The notes: generated by a model from the letters alone, not told the origin. Positions 40,602 through 49,905 are shown, numbered from the stretch's first letter. The stretch: 63,801 bases of DNA from Xanthobacteraceae bacterium (GCA_024508855.1 JANINJ010000007.1:1-63801), one strand, 5' to 3'. Program-made: numbers and translations.

Positions 40602-41390
40602 TTACCGGAACAGGTTCGATGCCGATTGCAGCATCTGGTCGGCGGCGCTGATGACCTTGGCGTTCATCTCGTAGGCGCGCTGCGCGGCGATCAGGTCGGA
40701 GATTTCCGACACCACTTCCACGTTGGCCTGTTCGAGATTGCCCTGCTGCATGTCCCCGAAGCCGTCGGCATTCGCGGTGCCGTCCTGCGGCGGACCTGAA
40801 GCGGGCGTTTCGGTGAAGAGGTTGTCGCCGATCGGCTGCAGTCCGGTCTTGTTGATGAAGCGGGTGAGGCCGATCTGGCCGACGATGTTCGGCGTCGTCT
40901 GTCCCGGTAACGTCACGGATACCTGGCCTTGCGCGTTGATGGTGAGGCCCGAGGAGTTTTGCGGAATGCTGATCGTCGGTTGCAGCAGGTTGCCCTGCGC
41001 GTTGACGACGCGGCCCTGCTGGTCGGTGGTGAAGGAGCCGTCGCGCGTATAGGCGTAGGTGCCGTCCGGCATCTGAATTTTGAAAAAGCCTTCGCCGCGG
41101 ATCGCGATGTCGAGATCGTTGCCGGTGGGCGAGAGCGTGCCCTGACCCATCAGTCGCGGGGTGCCGACGGTCTTGACGCCGCCGCCGATATCGATGCCGA
41201 CCGGAAGGATGGTGCCCTGATCGGACGCCTGCGCGCCGACGCGACGGACGTGATCGTAGATCAGATCCTGGAACGCCACGCGCTGCTTCTTGTAGCCGGT
41301 GGTGCGCAGGTTGGCGATGTTGTTGGAAATCACCTGGACGTTGAGTTCCTGGGCGGCCATGCCGGTCGCTGCGGTGTAAAGAGCGCGCAT
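40602..41390 (-). CDS. flgG: Distal rod protein FlgG
   Basis: A 262-residue FlgG. RALYTAATGMAAQELNVQVISNNIANLRTTGYKKQRV at the N-terminus, the FlgG-specific SDQGTILPVGIDIGGGVK, and the C-terminal EVVSEISDLIAAQRAYEMNAKVISAADQMLQ are all standard. It polymerises into the distal rod. It lies 12 bp after flgF and 12 bp before flgA. Confidence 0.96.
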   Translation of the reverse strand: MRALYTAATGMAAQELNVQVISNNIANLRTTGYKKQRVAFQDLIYDHVRRVGAQASDQGTILPVGIDIGGGVKTVGTPRLMGQGTLSPTGNDLDIAIRGEGFFKIQMPDGTYAYTRDGSFTTDQQGRVVNAQGNLLQPTISIPQNSSGLTINAQGQVSVTLPGQTTPNIVGQIGLTRFINKTGLQPIGDNLFTETPASGPPQDGTANADGFGDMQQGNLEQANVEVVSEISDLIAAQRAYEMNAKVISAADQMLQSASNLFR

Positions 41391-41402
41391 CGGTCTGTGT
41401 CC

Positions 41403-42167
41403 TTATGCCGGAACGTCGGCGAGTTTTTCGATTGCGGATTTGCGCAGGTCGCCCTGCTGCTGCAGCATCGTGGAAATCTGCGTGTAGGCGCGCGTCACTT
41501 CGATCATCCGGCTCATCTCGGCGACCGAATTGACGTTCGACTTCTCGATGAAGCCTTGCTTGACGGTGGCGTTGACGTCGGGCTGCGGCGCCATGCCTTC
41601 GGCGGCGTAGAGGTTCGAGCCTTCCTTCAGCAGCTTCTGCGCCTGCGCGAAGCTGACGAGCCGCAGCTTGCCGCGGATGGCGTCGGCGGCGTTGTTGACG
41701 CCTTCGAGCACCGTCACCGTGCCGTCGGGAGAAATCGTGATGTCGTGGTCGGTCTGCTGGAACGTGATCGGGCCGTTGGCGCCCATCACTGGATTGCCGG
41801 AGGCGGTGACCAACTGGCCTTTCGAATTGATCTGCAGGCCACCGTCGCGGGTATAGCGCTCGCCACCCGGGGTCTGCACCACGAGGAACGCGTTGCCGTC
41901 GATCGCGACGTCCAGCGGGTTCTTGGTCTGCTCGGTGGGACCATGCGAGAAATCGTGGAACGTCGCGCGGTCCTGCACATAGCTGAGGCGACGGTCGCCG
42001 CCGACGAAGTTGTCCTCGCGCGCGACCGGCATCAGATATTCCTGGAACAGCGAATTATCGGCCTTGAAGCCGTTCGTGTTCACGTTGGCGACGTTGTTGG
42101 CGACGACGTCGAGTTGCCGCTCCAGCGTGACCTGCCGCGACAGTCCGATGAGGAGTGAGTTCTCCAT
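41403..42167 (-). CDS. flgF: Proximal rod protein FlgF
   Basis: A 254-residue FlgF. The N-terminus SLLIGLSRQVTLERQLDVVANNVANVNTNGFKADNSLF and C-terminus VEVTRAYTQISTMLQQQGDLRKSAIEKLA (preceded by SNVNSVAEMSRMI) are rod-protein helices. It heads the minus-strand operon flgF-flgG-flgA-flgH. A good sigma-54 promoter lies about 100 bp upstream. Confidence 0.94.
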   Translation of the reverse strand: MENSLLIGLSRQVTLERQLDVVANNVANVNTNGFKADNSLFQEYLMPVAREDNFVGGDRRLSYVQDRATFHDFSHGPTEQTKNPLDVAIDGNAFLVVQTPGGERYTRDGGLQINSKGQLVTASGNPVMGANGPITFQQTDHDITISPDGTVTVLEGVNNAADAIRGKLRLVSFAQAQKLLKEGSNLYAAEGMAPQPDVNATVKQGFIEKSNVNSVAEMSRMIEVTRAYTQISTMLQQQGDLRKSAIEKLADVPA

Positions 42168-42269
42168 CGGTCATTCTCCCCTGGTTGAACCGCGATCCGC
42201 TCTCCCAAGCCGATCGCCGATCCCTTAAACCGCCGAGGCTCTCCCAAGCCCGCGGTTCGCCAGTCTCTA

Positions 42270-42285
42270 AGCGAGAGTCGTGCCA
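42270..42285 (-). promoter_or_regulatory. Sigma-54 promoter of flgF-flgG-flgA-flgH
   Basis: On the minus strand, TGGCACGACTCTCGCT has a perfect -24 half (TTGGCACG) and one change in the -12 half (TCGC for TTGC), with 10-bp GG-GC spacing. The leader would be about 90 nt. Its sequence resembles the flgE and flgI promoters. Confidence 0.72.
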
Positions 42286-42414
42286 AGTCTAAAATGCAAG
42301 CTATTTCAATTGCTTGATGTTTTCGTGGGGTGAGGGCCGGGCGGCAATAAACGACTTGTTGACCATGTTGCCCCGGCAAAATTTTCCCACTTCACCCCCG
42401 AAAGAAAGCTTTCG

Positions 42415-42422
42415 TTAACCAT
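42415..42422 (+). promoter_or_regulatory. CtrA half-site upstream of fliL
   Basis: TTAACCAT is the extended CtrA half-site known from rhizobial relatives. It lies about 96 bp before the fliL start in the 350-bp gap between divergent flgF and fliL. The second TTAA is not present seven bases upstream, so the site is weak. Confidence 0.35.
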
Positions 42423-42517
42423 TGCAACCTAGCGTCGAGAACGGCAGGGCGCTTGGGCGCCGGGGGCGTTTGTTTCGCGTATTTCAGCTTGCTCGGCAGC
42501 ATCGAGCTCACCCCAGA

Positions 42518-43036
42518 ATGGCGGGCGGGCAGACGGTGGCAGATAACGAACAGACCGAGGACGGTAGCGTGCCGGCGGCAGATGCTGCGGCTGCGCCGAA
42601 AGGCAAGCGCAAGCTGATCCTCATCGCAGCCGCGCTGCTCGTGGTGATCGGTGCAGGCGCTGGCTCCTGGTTCTTCTTCTTCAATCATCATGGCGACGAG
42701 GTGCATGCGGAAGCGCCGCCTCCGAAGCCGCCGGTGTTCGTCGACGTGCCCGATATCCTGGTCAATCTGGCCGGCGCGCCGGGCGAGCGCGTGCAGTATC
42801 TCAAGATCAAGGTCGTTCTCGAAGTGAAGGACGAGCTGCTGGTCGAGAAGATCAAGCCGACCATGCCGCGGGTGATGGACATCTTCCAGACCTATCTGCG
42901 CGAATTGCGCGCCACCGACCTCGCCGGATCGGCGGGGCTGTTCCGTCTCAAGGAAGAGCTGACCAAGCGCGTCAACGCGGCGATCTCGCCGGGGCAGGTC
43001 AATGCCGTGCTGTTCAAGGAAGTCGTCGTGCAATGA
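42518..43036 (+). CDS. fliL: Flagellar basal body-associated protein FliL
   Basis: A 172-residue FliL: a short cytoplasmic part, one membrane helix (KLILIAAALLVVIGAGAGSWFFFF), and a periplasmic domain with PVFVDVPDILVNLAGAPGERVQYLKIKVVLEV and the C-terminal INAVLFKEVVVQ-like NAVLFKEVVVQ. FliL rings the stator and stabilises motor torque. The start is ATG 42518 or GTG 42536; the second has the better upstream G-rich site. It heads fliL-fliM-DUF6468-motE-like, with 17 bp to fliM. Confidence 0.92.
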   Translation: MAGGQTVADNEQTEDGSVPAADAAAAPKGKRKLILIAAALLVVIGAGAGSWFFFFNHHGDEVHAEAPPPKPPVFVDVPDILVNLAGAPGERVQYLKIKVVLEVKDELLVEKIKPTMPRVMDIFQTYLRELRATDLAGSAGLFRLKEELTKRVNAAISPGQVNAVLFKEVVVQ

Positions 43037-43053
43037 CGAGGCGGATGTGAACC

Positions 43054-44256
43054 ATGGCGGATAACGACCCCGTCGATCAGGATGCCATCGCGGCGCAATG
43101 GGAAGCGTCGCTGGATTCGGAAGATCCTGCGGAGGCTGCGAAGGAAGCCGCCGCCAATGAGATCACCGGCACCATGGCGGACCAATGGGCTGCCATGGTC
43201 GAGGACGGCGGCCGCGACTACGGCAGCAGCAAGACCAATGGCGAGCGCGTCCTCTCGCAGGAAGAGATCGACAACCTGCTGGGCTTCAGCGTCGGCGAGG
43301 TCAATCTCGACGACAATTCCGGCATCCGCGCCATCATCGATTCGGCGATGGTCTCCTACGAGCGTCTGCCGATGCTCGAGATCATCTTCGACCGGCTGGT
43401 GCGGCTGATGACCACCAGCCTGCGCAATTTCACCTCCGACAACGTGGAAGTGTCGCTCGACCGTATCACGTCGGTGCGGTTCGGCGATTACATGAATTCG
43501 ATTCCGCTGCCTGCCGTGCTGTCGGTATTCAAGGCGCAGGAATGGGAAAACTTCGGCCTCGCCACCGTCGATTCCAGCCTGATCTATTCGATGATCGATG
43601 TGCTGCTCGGCGGCCGCCGCGGCCCGACCTCGCTGCGCATCGAGGGGCGGCCCTACACCACGATCGAAACCAATCTGGTGAAGCGCCTCATCGAGGTGGT
43701 GCTGGCCGATGCCGAGCAGGCGTTCCGGCCGCTGTCGCCGGTAACCTTCACGATCGACCGGCTGGAGACCAATCCGCGCTTCGCCGCGATCAGCCGGCCC
43801 GCCAACGCCGCCATCCTGGTGCGGCTGCGCGTCGATATGGAAGACCGCGGCGGCAATATCGAGCTGCTGCTGCCTTATGCGACCATCGAACCGATCCGCA
43901 ACGTGCTGTTGCAGATGTTCATGGGCGAGAAGTTCGGCCGCGATCCGATCTGGGAGAGCCATCTCGCCACCGAGATCGCGCAGGCGCAGATCGCCGTCGA
44001 TGCGGTGCTCTACGAGGCCGACATTCCGCTAAAGCAACTGATGCAGCTGAAAGTCGGCGACACGCTGCCGCTCGACATGCGCGCCGATGCGCTGGTCGCG
44101 GTGCGTTGCGGCAATGTCACGTTGACCGAGGGCCGCATGGGCCGCGTCGGCGACCGAGTCGCCATCCGCGTCACCAAGCAGCTTCGCAAGCCCAATACCA
44201 CCTTCGCGATGTTCGAGAAGGCTGACGAACAAACCAAGATGATGGAGGCACAGTGA
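43054..44256 (+). CDS. fliM: Flagellar switch protein FliM
   Basis: A 400-residue FliM. The CheY-binding segment LSQEEIDNLLGF is at residues 67-78, not at the very start. The middle domain (YERLPMLEIIFDRLVRLMTTSLRNFTSDNVEVSLDRI) and the C-terminal SpoA part with LKVGDTLPL follow. The 66 residues ahead of the CheY segment contain two related pieces, IAAQWEASL and MADQWAAMV. FliM is the C-ring protein that sets rotation; fliG and fliN are not in this window. The 3' end overlaps the next gene by 4 bp. Confidence 0.94.
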   Translation: MADNDPVDQDAIAAQWEASLDSEDPAEAAKEAAANEITGTMADQWAAMVEDGGRDYGSSKTNGERVLSQEEIDNLLGFSVGEVNLDDNSGIRAIIDSAMVSYERLPMLEIIFDRLVRLMTTSLRNFTSDNVEVSLDRITSVRFGDYMNSIPLPAVLSVFKAQEWENFGLATVDSSLIYSMIDVLLGGRRGPTSLRIEGRPYTTIETNLVKRLIEVVLADAEQAFRPLSPVTFTIDRLETNPRFAAISRPANAAILVRLRVDMEDRGGNIELLLPYATIEPIRNVLLQMFMGEKFGRDPIWESHLATEIAQAQIAVDAVLYEADIPLKQLMQLKVGDTLPLDMRADALVAVRCGNVTLTEGRMGRVGDRVAIRVTKQLRKPNTTFAMFEKADEQTKMMEAQ

Positions 44257-44696
44257 ACCACACATTCGGAATTGTGATCGAAGGCCTTGTGGCGGTCCTT
44301 CTGGTGGTCACCATCGGCTACTGCATGCTGCTCAACAAGCGCCTGCAGCGGCTGAAGTCCGATGAGCAGTCGCTCAAGGCGACCATCGGCGAACTCATCA
44401 CCGCGACCGAAATTGCCGAGCGCGCCATCGGCGGGCTCAAGCATGCGGTGCGTGATGTCAACGAGAACCTTGGCGAGCAACTGGCATCCGCAAACGAGAT
44501 GTCGCAGGTGCTGACCAGGCAGCTTGCCGAAGGCGACGATGTGCTGCGCCGCCTGTCCAAGATCGCGGCCGCCGCGCGTCCGCCGTCAGCGGCACCGGTT
44601 GCTCCGGAGCCGCCGCGGATATCTGCGGCGAAGGCGACGGTGGCGGCTGCGCAGGCCTTCGCCGAGCGCAGAAGGACGAGCGGCATCGCTGCATGA
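44253..44696 (+). CDS. DUF6468-type membrane-anchored flagellar-locus protein
   Basis: A 147-residue protein with one N-terminal membrane helix (GIVIEGLVAVLLVVTIGYCMLLN) and a helical, probably coiled-coil body (RLKSDEQSLKATIGELITATEIAERAIGGLKHAV), then a Pro/Ala-rich tail. It matches the DUF6468 pattern found next to fliM in alphaproteobacteria. Its start overlaps fliM by 4 bp and its end overlaps the motE-like gene by 4 bp, so the three are translated together, which points to a motor or switch role. Confidence 0.8.
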   Translation: MNHTFGIVIEGLVAVLLVVTIGYCMLLNKRLQRLKSDEQSLKATIGELITATEIAERAIGGLKHAVRDVNENLGEQLASANEMSQVLTRQLAEGDDVLRRLSKIAAAARPPSAAPVAPEPPRISAAKATVAAAQAFAERRRTSGIAA

Positions 44697-45481
44697 AAAA
44701 GGCGCCGACCATACGTGTATTGCCTGTGGTGCTGGTGGCGGTGTTCGGCCTTGCGGTGCTGAAGATCGCCGGCATCTTCATCGATGGCGGTTATGTGTTC
44801 GACTACCAGCCGAGCACAACCAAGAAGTCGTGGGCGCAGGAAACCTTCAATTTCCCGTCCGGCAATCGCGTCCAGGTCGCCGATGACATCACCGGTTCGG
44901 TCGAGGCCAAGCCGAAGGACGCGCACGGCAGCGCCGAGGCTACAGCCAAGCCCGCCGTGAAACCGGCGGAGACTGTGCCGCCGATGGGCACGGTCGTTCT
45001 TCCCGATCCGACCAAGCCGGTCTCGGCTTCGGAACGCGCGATCCTTGAGCGGCTGCAGGCGCGGCGGCAGGAACTGGATGCGCGGGCGCGCGAGATCGAC
45101 ATTCGCGAAAACCTGCTCAAGTCGGCCGAGCAGCGCATCGAGAACAAGGTCAAGGAGCTCAAGGAAGTCGAAGCCCGCATCGTCACCAAGACGCAGGAAA
45201 AGAACGACGCGGAAGCGGCGCGTTTCAAGGGGCTGGTAACGACCTACGAAGCGATGAAGCCGAAGGATGCCGCGAAGGTGTTTGATCGCCTTGAAATGCC
45301 GGTGCTCTATGAGATCGCCTCGCAGATCGCGCCGCGCAAGATGTCGGATATCCTTGGCCAGATGTCGCCGGAGGCGGCCGAGCGCCTGACCGTCGAAATG
45401 GCGCGGCGGGCAGGGACCGACAAGACGGCATCGGCCGCCGATCTTCCCAAGATCGAGGGCAAGCCGACGCAGGATCATTGA
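44693..45481 (+). CDS. MotE-like motility chaperone
   Basis: A 262-residue protein with an N-terminal membrane or signal helix (VLPVVLVAVFGLAVLKIAGIF), a Pro/Lys-rich linker, a coiled coil (LERLQARRQELDARAREIDIRENLLKSAEQRIENKVKEL), and a C-terminal MgtE-N-like domain (YEAMKPKDAAKVFDRLEMPVLYEIASQIAPRKMSDILGQMSPEAAERLT). This is the layout of MotE of Sinorhizobium, which stabilises periplasmic MotC. No motC is seen in the window. It ends the fliL operon. Confidence 0.8.
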   Translation: MKKAPTIRVLPVVLVAVFGLAVLKIAGIFIDGGYVFDYQPSTTKKSWAQETFNFPSGNRVQVADDITGSVEAKPKDAHGSAEATAKPAVKPAETVPPMGTVVLPDPTKPVSASERAILERLQARRQELDARAREIDIRENLLKSAEQRIENKVKELKEVEARIVTKTQEKNDAEAARFKGLVTTYEAMKPKDAAKVFDRLEMPVLYEIASQIAPRKMSDILGQMSPEAAERLTVEMARRAGTDKTASAADLPKIEGKPTQDH

Positions 45482-45528
45482 CGGTTTTTCGTCGGGCGCC
45501 AAAACCAACATCAACGACGGGTGAGATC

Positions 45529-45837
45529 ATGATCCTTCAAATCGTCACCCATCCGGTCACGACGCGGATGTCGCGAGAGGAATATCTCGCCGATGCCCGC
45601 ACCACGCTCGAGACCTGGAAGAACGAACCCGATCTCGTCAGCAAGCTTTATTGCGAAGGCCCGGACGGATCGCTGGTCGGGGTCTATCTGTGGAAATCGC
45701 GCGAACGCGCCGAAGCCACGCACGATCGGCACTGGATGCAGACCGTGCTTGCCAGGCGCGGTGTTCTTCCGCTCGTCGAATACAAGGATGTCCGTATGAT
45801 CCTCGATAACGAGAAGGGCACCGTCACCGAGTTCTGA
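45529..45837 (+). CDS. Small ABM-like (ferredoxin-fold) protein, unknown role
   Basis: A 102-residue protein with the beta-alpha-beta look of the dimeric alpha-beta barrel group (ILQIVTHPVTTRMSREEYLADARTTLETWKN, then GVYLWKSRERAEATHDRHWMQTVL). It resembles YdhR-type putative monooxygenases, but no catalytic residues are known, so activity is not assigned. The ATG at 45529 starts the first strand. It sits 47 bp after the motE-like gene and is probably unrelated to motility. Confidence 0.6.
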   Translation: MILQIVTHPVTTRMSREEYLADARTTLETWKNEPDLVSKLYCEGPDGSLVGVYLWKSRERAEATHDRHWMQTVLARRGVLPLVEYKDVRMILDNEKGTVTEF

Positions 45838-45880
45838 CGCGACGTTACGTCCGGCCACGGCTGCCTCGCCATGATTGGCG

Positions 45881-45897
45881 TTAACAAGTCCTTAAAC
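45881..45897 (+). promoter_or_regulatory. CtrA box upstream of the TPR gene
   Basis: TTAACAAGTCCTTAAAC is TTAA-N7-TTAA with a following AC, a full match to the CtrA core. It lies 71 bp upstream of the ATG at 45968. Confidence 0.65.
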
Positions 45898-45967
45898 GGC
45901 TATTTCTAGAGTGGTGGGCGGTTACGGCAGGCCGCCGATCACAGCACTGGATTCAAAGACGTTCGAG

Positions 45968-48900
45968 ATGGCGCGCAAGAATGCACGGCGCTCTTGGTGG
46001 CGAGCCCGCACCCTGCGGGCCTTTGCCGCGTGCCTCGGCATCGTGCTTTGCTTCGCCGTACCGGGTGAAACCCGTGCCCAGGCGGTGGGTGGCGAAGCCA
46101 CACTGTCTGCTGCCGATGGTTATGCGCGGCTGGTCGTGAAGCTTGCCGAGGACGTCGATTCGGAAGTCTCGCTCGCGGGCACGATCCTCGTTATTCGGTT
46201 CAAACGGCCGGTCGATGTGCCGGTCGATCAACTGTCGGATGCGCTGCCGGATTACGTCGGGTCAGCCCGGCGCGATCCGGACGGCACCGCGATCCGGCTG
46301 GCGCTATCGCGCAAGGTCAAGGTCAATTCGATGGTCGCCGGCGAGCGGCTGTTCGTCGATCTGTTGCCCGACAGCTGGAAAGGCTTGCCGCCGGGCCTGC
46401 CGCAGGATGTGGTGCGCGAATTGTCGGAGCGTGCGCGTGCGGCCGAGCGTGCATTGCGCCAGCAGCGGGCGTCGGCGGAAGCGAAAAAGCAGCCTCCGGT
46501 TCGCGTGCGCGCTTCGGTGCAGCCGACCTTCGTCCGCTACGTATTCGAATTGCCGAACGGGGCCGGCGTTTCGTCGTCGCTGAACGAGCACAAGTTCTCG
46601 CTCATGTTCGACAGCCCGCTGACATTCGATCTCGCCGATGCCAAGCTGGCCGCGCCCGCCAGCGTCGGCAACATCAGCCAGAAGATCGACGGCAACACCG
46701 CCAAGGTCGACCTTGCCTTGATCGGCGATGTCGACGTGCATTCGTTCCGCGAAGACAAGAACTACGTCGTCGATGTCGGTTTCAAGCCAGCGGAGCGGCC
46801 GCAGGTGCTCCCGGTGGTGCCAGCGCCGGCCAAGCCGTCAGCCGATGCGGTCCCGCCGAAGGACAGCAGTGCGAATGCGCCGGTGCCGCCGATCGTGCCG
46901 CAGGACAAAGCCGAGAGCAAAACGCCCGCTCTACCGGCGCCGAAGATTGCAGAGGCAGCCAGGGATGACGTGCTGCCGCCTGTTCAGCCGCTCGACCTTG
47001 CATCGAAGCCGAAACCCGTGCCCGCACCAGTGGCGGCCGTCGCAGCCGCCGCGGCGGACGATAGTCATGCTGCACCGGTTAAAGTCGAGCGCAGCAGCGA
47101 CGGCTTGCGCGTGACGTTCTCCTTCGCGACGCCGACGCCGGTGGCGATGTTCCGGCGCGGCGACGCGGTGTGGCTGGTGGCGGATTCCGCGCAGCCGATT
47201 GATCTCGAACCGATCCGCCGCAACGCCGGGGCGGAATTCGGCGACGTCAGCGCGCTGGCCTTGCCGAAGGGGCAGGCGATTCGTCTTCGGCTGGCGCGTC
47301 CGCAACTCGCCTCGCTCACCGGCGACGCGGCGGGCGATGGCGCCGTCAAGGCATCGGATGCCAAGCCGGGCGCGCGCTGGACGCTGACCTTCGCCGATAC
47401 GCTGAAGGCGTCGTCGCAGCCACTGGTGGCGCGGCGCAACGTCAACGACGTCAAGCGCGCGAGCATCACCGTTCCGCTGGCGCGGCCGGGCCTCCTGCAT
47501 CGCATCACCGATCCCGACGCCGGTGACACGCTGCTGGTGGTGACGGCATTGCCGCCGGCGCAGGGATTCATCAAGCGGCAGGATTTCGTCGAGCTGTCGG
47601 TTCTCGAATCCATTCAGGGCGTCGTGGTGCGTCCGAATTCCGACGATGTCACCGCGGACGTCGCGTCCGACGTGGTGACACTGACGCGTCCGGGAGGCCT
47701 GACGTTATCGGCTGCGGATATCCGGCCGGAACGCGCGACGTCCTCGGTCGGCCCGACCTTCGACGATGCCGAGTGGCGGCAAAATCGCGCTGCGAATTTT
47801 TCGAAGCGCCGCGACGAATTGATCGAGGCGACCGTGGCCGCCACCGATCCCGCCGATCGCAACGCAGCGCGGCTGGCGCTGGCGCGTTTCTACATGGCGT
47901 GGGCGATGTATCCGGAAGCCAAGGCGGTGCTCGATCTCACCATCGCCGACAGCAAGCCCGGCAATGAAGATGCGATGACGCTGATCGTGCATTCCGTCGC
48001 ATCGAGCCTGATGGGGCGACCCGAACTCGCATTGAAGGATCTCGCCAACCCGGCGATCGGGGCGAACTACAATTCTCAACTGTGGAAGGGGCTGGCTCTT
48101 GCGCGCCAGCACAAATGGCCGGCGGGGCGCGAGGCATTCAAGAACGCCGAGTTCGCCATCACCACGATGCCGCTCGAATTGCAGCGCGCTTTGATCGCGG
48201 ATGCCATGCAGGCTTCGCTCGAGGTCAAGGACTATGCCGGCGCATCGTCGCGCAGCGACGATCTGGATTCCATCGGCATTTCGGAAGAGCAGAAGCCTGC
48301 CATCGCGGTGCTGCGCGGCCGGCTTGCCGAAGGTCTCGGACACGACAAGGATGCCTTGAAGCAATATCGCGCCGCGGTGGCTTCGCCGGATCGCGCGGCG
48401 GCAGCAGAAGCCACGCTGCTGGAGGTCGCACTCCGCGAGCGTCGCAACGACATCAGCCAGGACGATGCGGTGCGCGATCTGGAGATGCTCTCGATGCTGT
48501 GGCGTGGCGATGGCATCGAGGTCCGGACCCTGGGCATGCTGACGCAGCTTTACGGCGACGCCGATCGTTACGCGGAAGCGCTCGCGGCGGCGCGTACGGC
48601 AACGCAGTTGCAGCCAAATTCGGAAGCCTCGCGGAAGGCGCAGGACGAAGCGTCGGCGCTGTTCGTGAAGCTGTTCCTCGGTCCCAAAGGCGATGACATT
48701 CCGCCGATCGATGCGCTGGCGACGTTCTACGACTACCGCGAACTGACGCCGATCGGGCGGCGTGGCGACGAAATGATCCGGCGATTGGCGGATCGTTTAA
48801 TCGGCGTCGATCTGCTCGATCAGGCGGCTCAGTTGCTGCAGTATCAAATCGACCATCGGCTGGAAGGTGCCGCGCGTGCTCAGGTCGCGACGCGTCTCGC

Positions 48901-49549
48901 CATGGTCTATCTGATGAGCCACAAGCCGGATCGCGCCATCACGGCGTTGCGCACGACGCGGATCGCCGATCTCGCGGGCGAGCTCCGCCAGCAGCGGCTG
49001 TTGCTCGAAGCGCGTGCGCAAAGCGACGTCGGCCGTCGCGACCTGGCGCTCGAAATCATTTCCAACATGACCGGCCGCGAGGCGATCCGGTTGCGCTCGG
49101 ACATCTACTGGGCGGGGCGGCGCTGGCGCGAATCCGCCGAGCAGATCGAACTTTATTACGGCGACCGCTGGCGCGATTTCAAACCGCTGAACACGACGGA
49201 GAAGGGCGACGTGATCCGCGCCGTCATCGGCTATGCCCTCGCGGAGGACGCGCTGGGCCTGGCCCGGTTCCGGGAAAAATATGCGCCGCTGATGAACAGC
49301 AAGGCGGATCGCGCGGCCTTCGACCTCGCCAGCAAGCCTGCGGCAGCCAGCAGCGCTGACTTCGAGCGGATCGCCAAGATGGCGGGCAGCGTCGATACGC
49401 TCGACGGCTTCCTGCGCGAGATGCAGGCGCGCTTCCCCGACACGATCACCAAGGCAGCATTGCCGCCTGCATCAGCAAGCGCCGATCCGACATCCACAGG
49501 CGCGCTGCCCGCCATCGTCGGCACCAGACGCGCGGATGCGACGCGCTGA
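45968..49549 (+). CDS. Large exported TPR-repeat protein of the flagellar locus
   Basis: A 1193-residue protein with a signal peptide (ending TRAQA). The N-terminal 300 residues are strand-rich with repeated RLVVKLAEDVDSEVSLAGTILVIRF and FVRYVFELPNGAGVSSSLNEHKFSLMFD units like AMIN-type envelope domains. A Pro/Ala/Lys linker follows near residues 280-360. The second half is helical with TPR-like units (MAWAMYPEAKAVLDLTIADSK, YGDADRYAEALAAARTATQLQPNS, DAAQLLQYQIDHRL-type). It is periplasmic, possibly a scaffold for the motor or wall remodelling around the rod. A full CtrA box upstream and its position between fliM and fliP support a motility role. The ATG at 45968 opens the signal; the frame also extends 19 codons upstream. 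Confidence 0.75.
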   Translation: MARKNARRSWWRARTLRAFAACLGIVLCFAVPGETRAQAVGGEATLSAADGYARLVVKLAEDVDSEVSLAGTILVIRFKRPVDVPVDQLSDALPDYVGSARRDPDGTAIRLALSRKVKVNSMVAGERLFVDLLPDSWKGLPPGLPQDVVRELSERARAAERALRQQRASAEAKKQPPVRVRASVQPTFVRYVFELPNGAGVSSSLNEHKFSLMFDSPLTFDLADAKLAAPASVGNISQKIDGNTAKVDLALIGDVDVHSFREDKNYVVDVGFKPAERPQVLPVVPAPAKPSADAVPPKDSSANAPVPPIVPQDKAESKTPALPAPKIAEAARDDVLPPVQPLDLASKPKPVPAPVAAVAAAAADDSHAAPVKVERSSDGLRVTFSFATPTPVAMFRRGDAVWLVADSAQPIDLEPIRRNAGAEFGDVSALALPKGQAIRLRLARPQLASLTGDAAGDGAVKASDAKPGARWTLTFADTLKASSQPLVARRNVNDVKRASITVPLARPGLLHRITDPDAGDTLLVVTALPPAQGFIKRQDFVELSVLESIQGVVVRPNSDDVTADVASDVVTLTRPGGLTLSAADIRPERATSSVGPTFDDAEWRQNRAANFSKRRDELIEATVAATDPADRNAARLALARFYMAWAMYPEAKAVLDLTIADSKPGNEDAMTLIVHSVASSLMGRPELALKDLANPAIGANYNSQLWKGLALARQHKWPAGREAFKNAEFAITTMPLELQRALIADAMQASLEVKDYAGASSRSDDLDSIGISEEQKPAIAVLRGRLAEGLGHDKDALKQYRAAVASPDRAAAAEATLLEVALRERRNDISQDDAVRDLEMLSMLWRGDGIEVRTLGMLTQLYGDADRYAEALAAARTATQLQPNSEASRKAQDEASALFVKLFLGPKGDDIPPIDALATFYDYRELTPIGRRGDEMIRRLADRLIGVDLLDQAAQLLQYQIDHRLEGAARAQVATRLAMVYLMSHKPDRAITALRTTRIADLAGELRQQRLLLEARAQSDVGRRDLALEIISNMTGREAIRLRSDIYWAGRRWRESAEQIELYYGDRWRDFKPLNTTEKGDVIRAVIGYALAEDALGLARFREKYAPLMNSKADRAAFDLASKPAAASSADFERIAKMAGSVDTLDGFLREMQARFPDTITKAALPPASASADPTSTGALPAIVGTRRADATR

Positions 49550-49599
49550 TTTTGCGCGGCCTATTTGTGGATAAGATGAATGCGAGGGGGCGGTGGAAA

Positions 49600-49782
49600 C
49601 TACGCTGCGCGCCTTGCTTCCGTGTCGTTGAGGAAGTCGCACAAGGCAGCTGCTTCTTCCTCGGTTCCCAGCACAAGAAATTCGCCGTCGAATTTTGCGA
49701 TATCGTCTCGCTCGAGGTCCCAGATGATCCAGTTGTTGATCGGATCGGGGAACGTTTCGTATCGGGGGACGACGACTTCCAT
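49600..49782 (-). CDS. Small unknown protein, 60 residues
   Basis: A 60-residue protein starting MEVVVPRYETFPDPINNWIIWD, acidic in the middle, ending DTEARRAA. The ATG at 49782 has AGAGG about seven bases upstream; the open frame to 49866 is Arg/His-rich and less likely. I recognise no family. It lies between the TPR gene and fliP on the minus strand. Confidence 0.6.
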   Translation of the reverse strand: MEVVVPRYETFPDPINNWIIWDLERDDIAKFDGEFLVLGTEEEAAALCDFLNDTEARRAA

Positions 49783-49905
49783 GTGCTGCCTCTTCTGAAT
49801 GTGGGCGATGCCGTTAGAACATTGGCCAAAATAGGCCACAATGCGGCGCAGCAACGCGTTATCCACTGAGCGCTATATTTGAATCGAATAGCGAAACGTT
49901 GCGCG

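Noticed and set aside
39576-42158. Two frames of about 400 codons on the plus strand
   Set aside because: They lie opposite flgA, flgG and flgF; their products are low-complexity Arg/His/Asp-rich mirrors of those genes.
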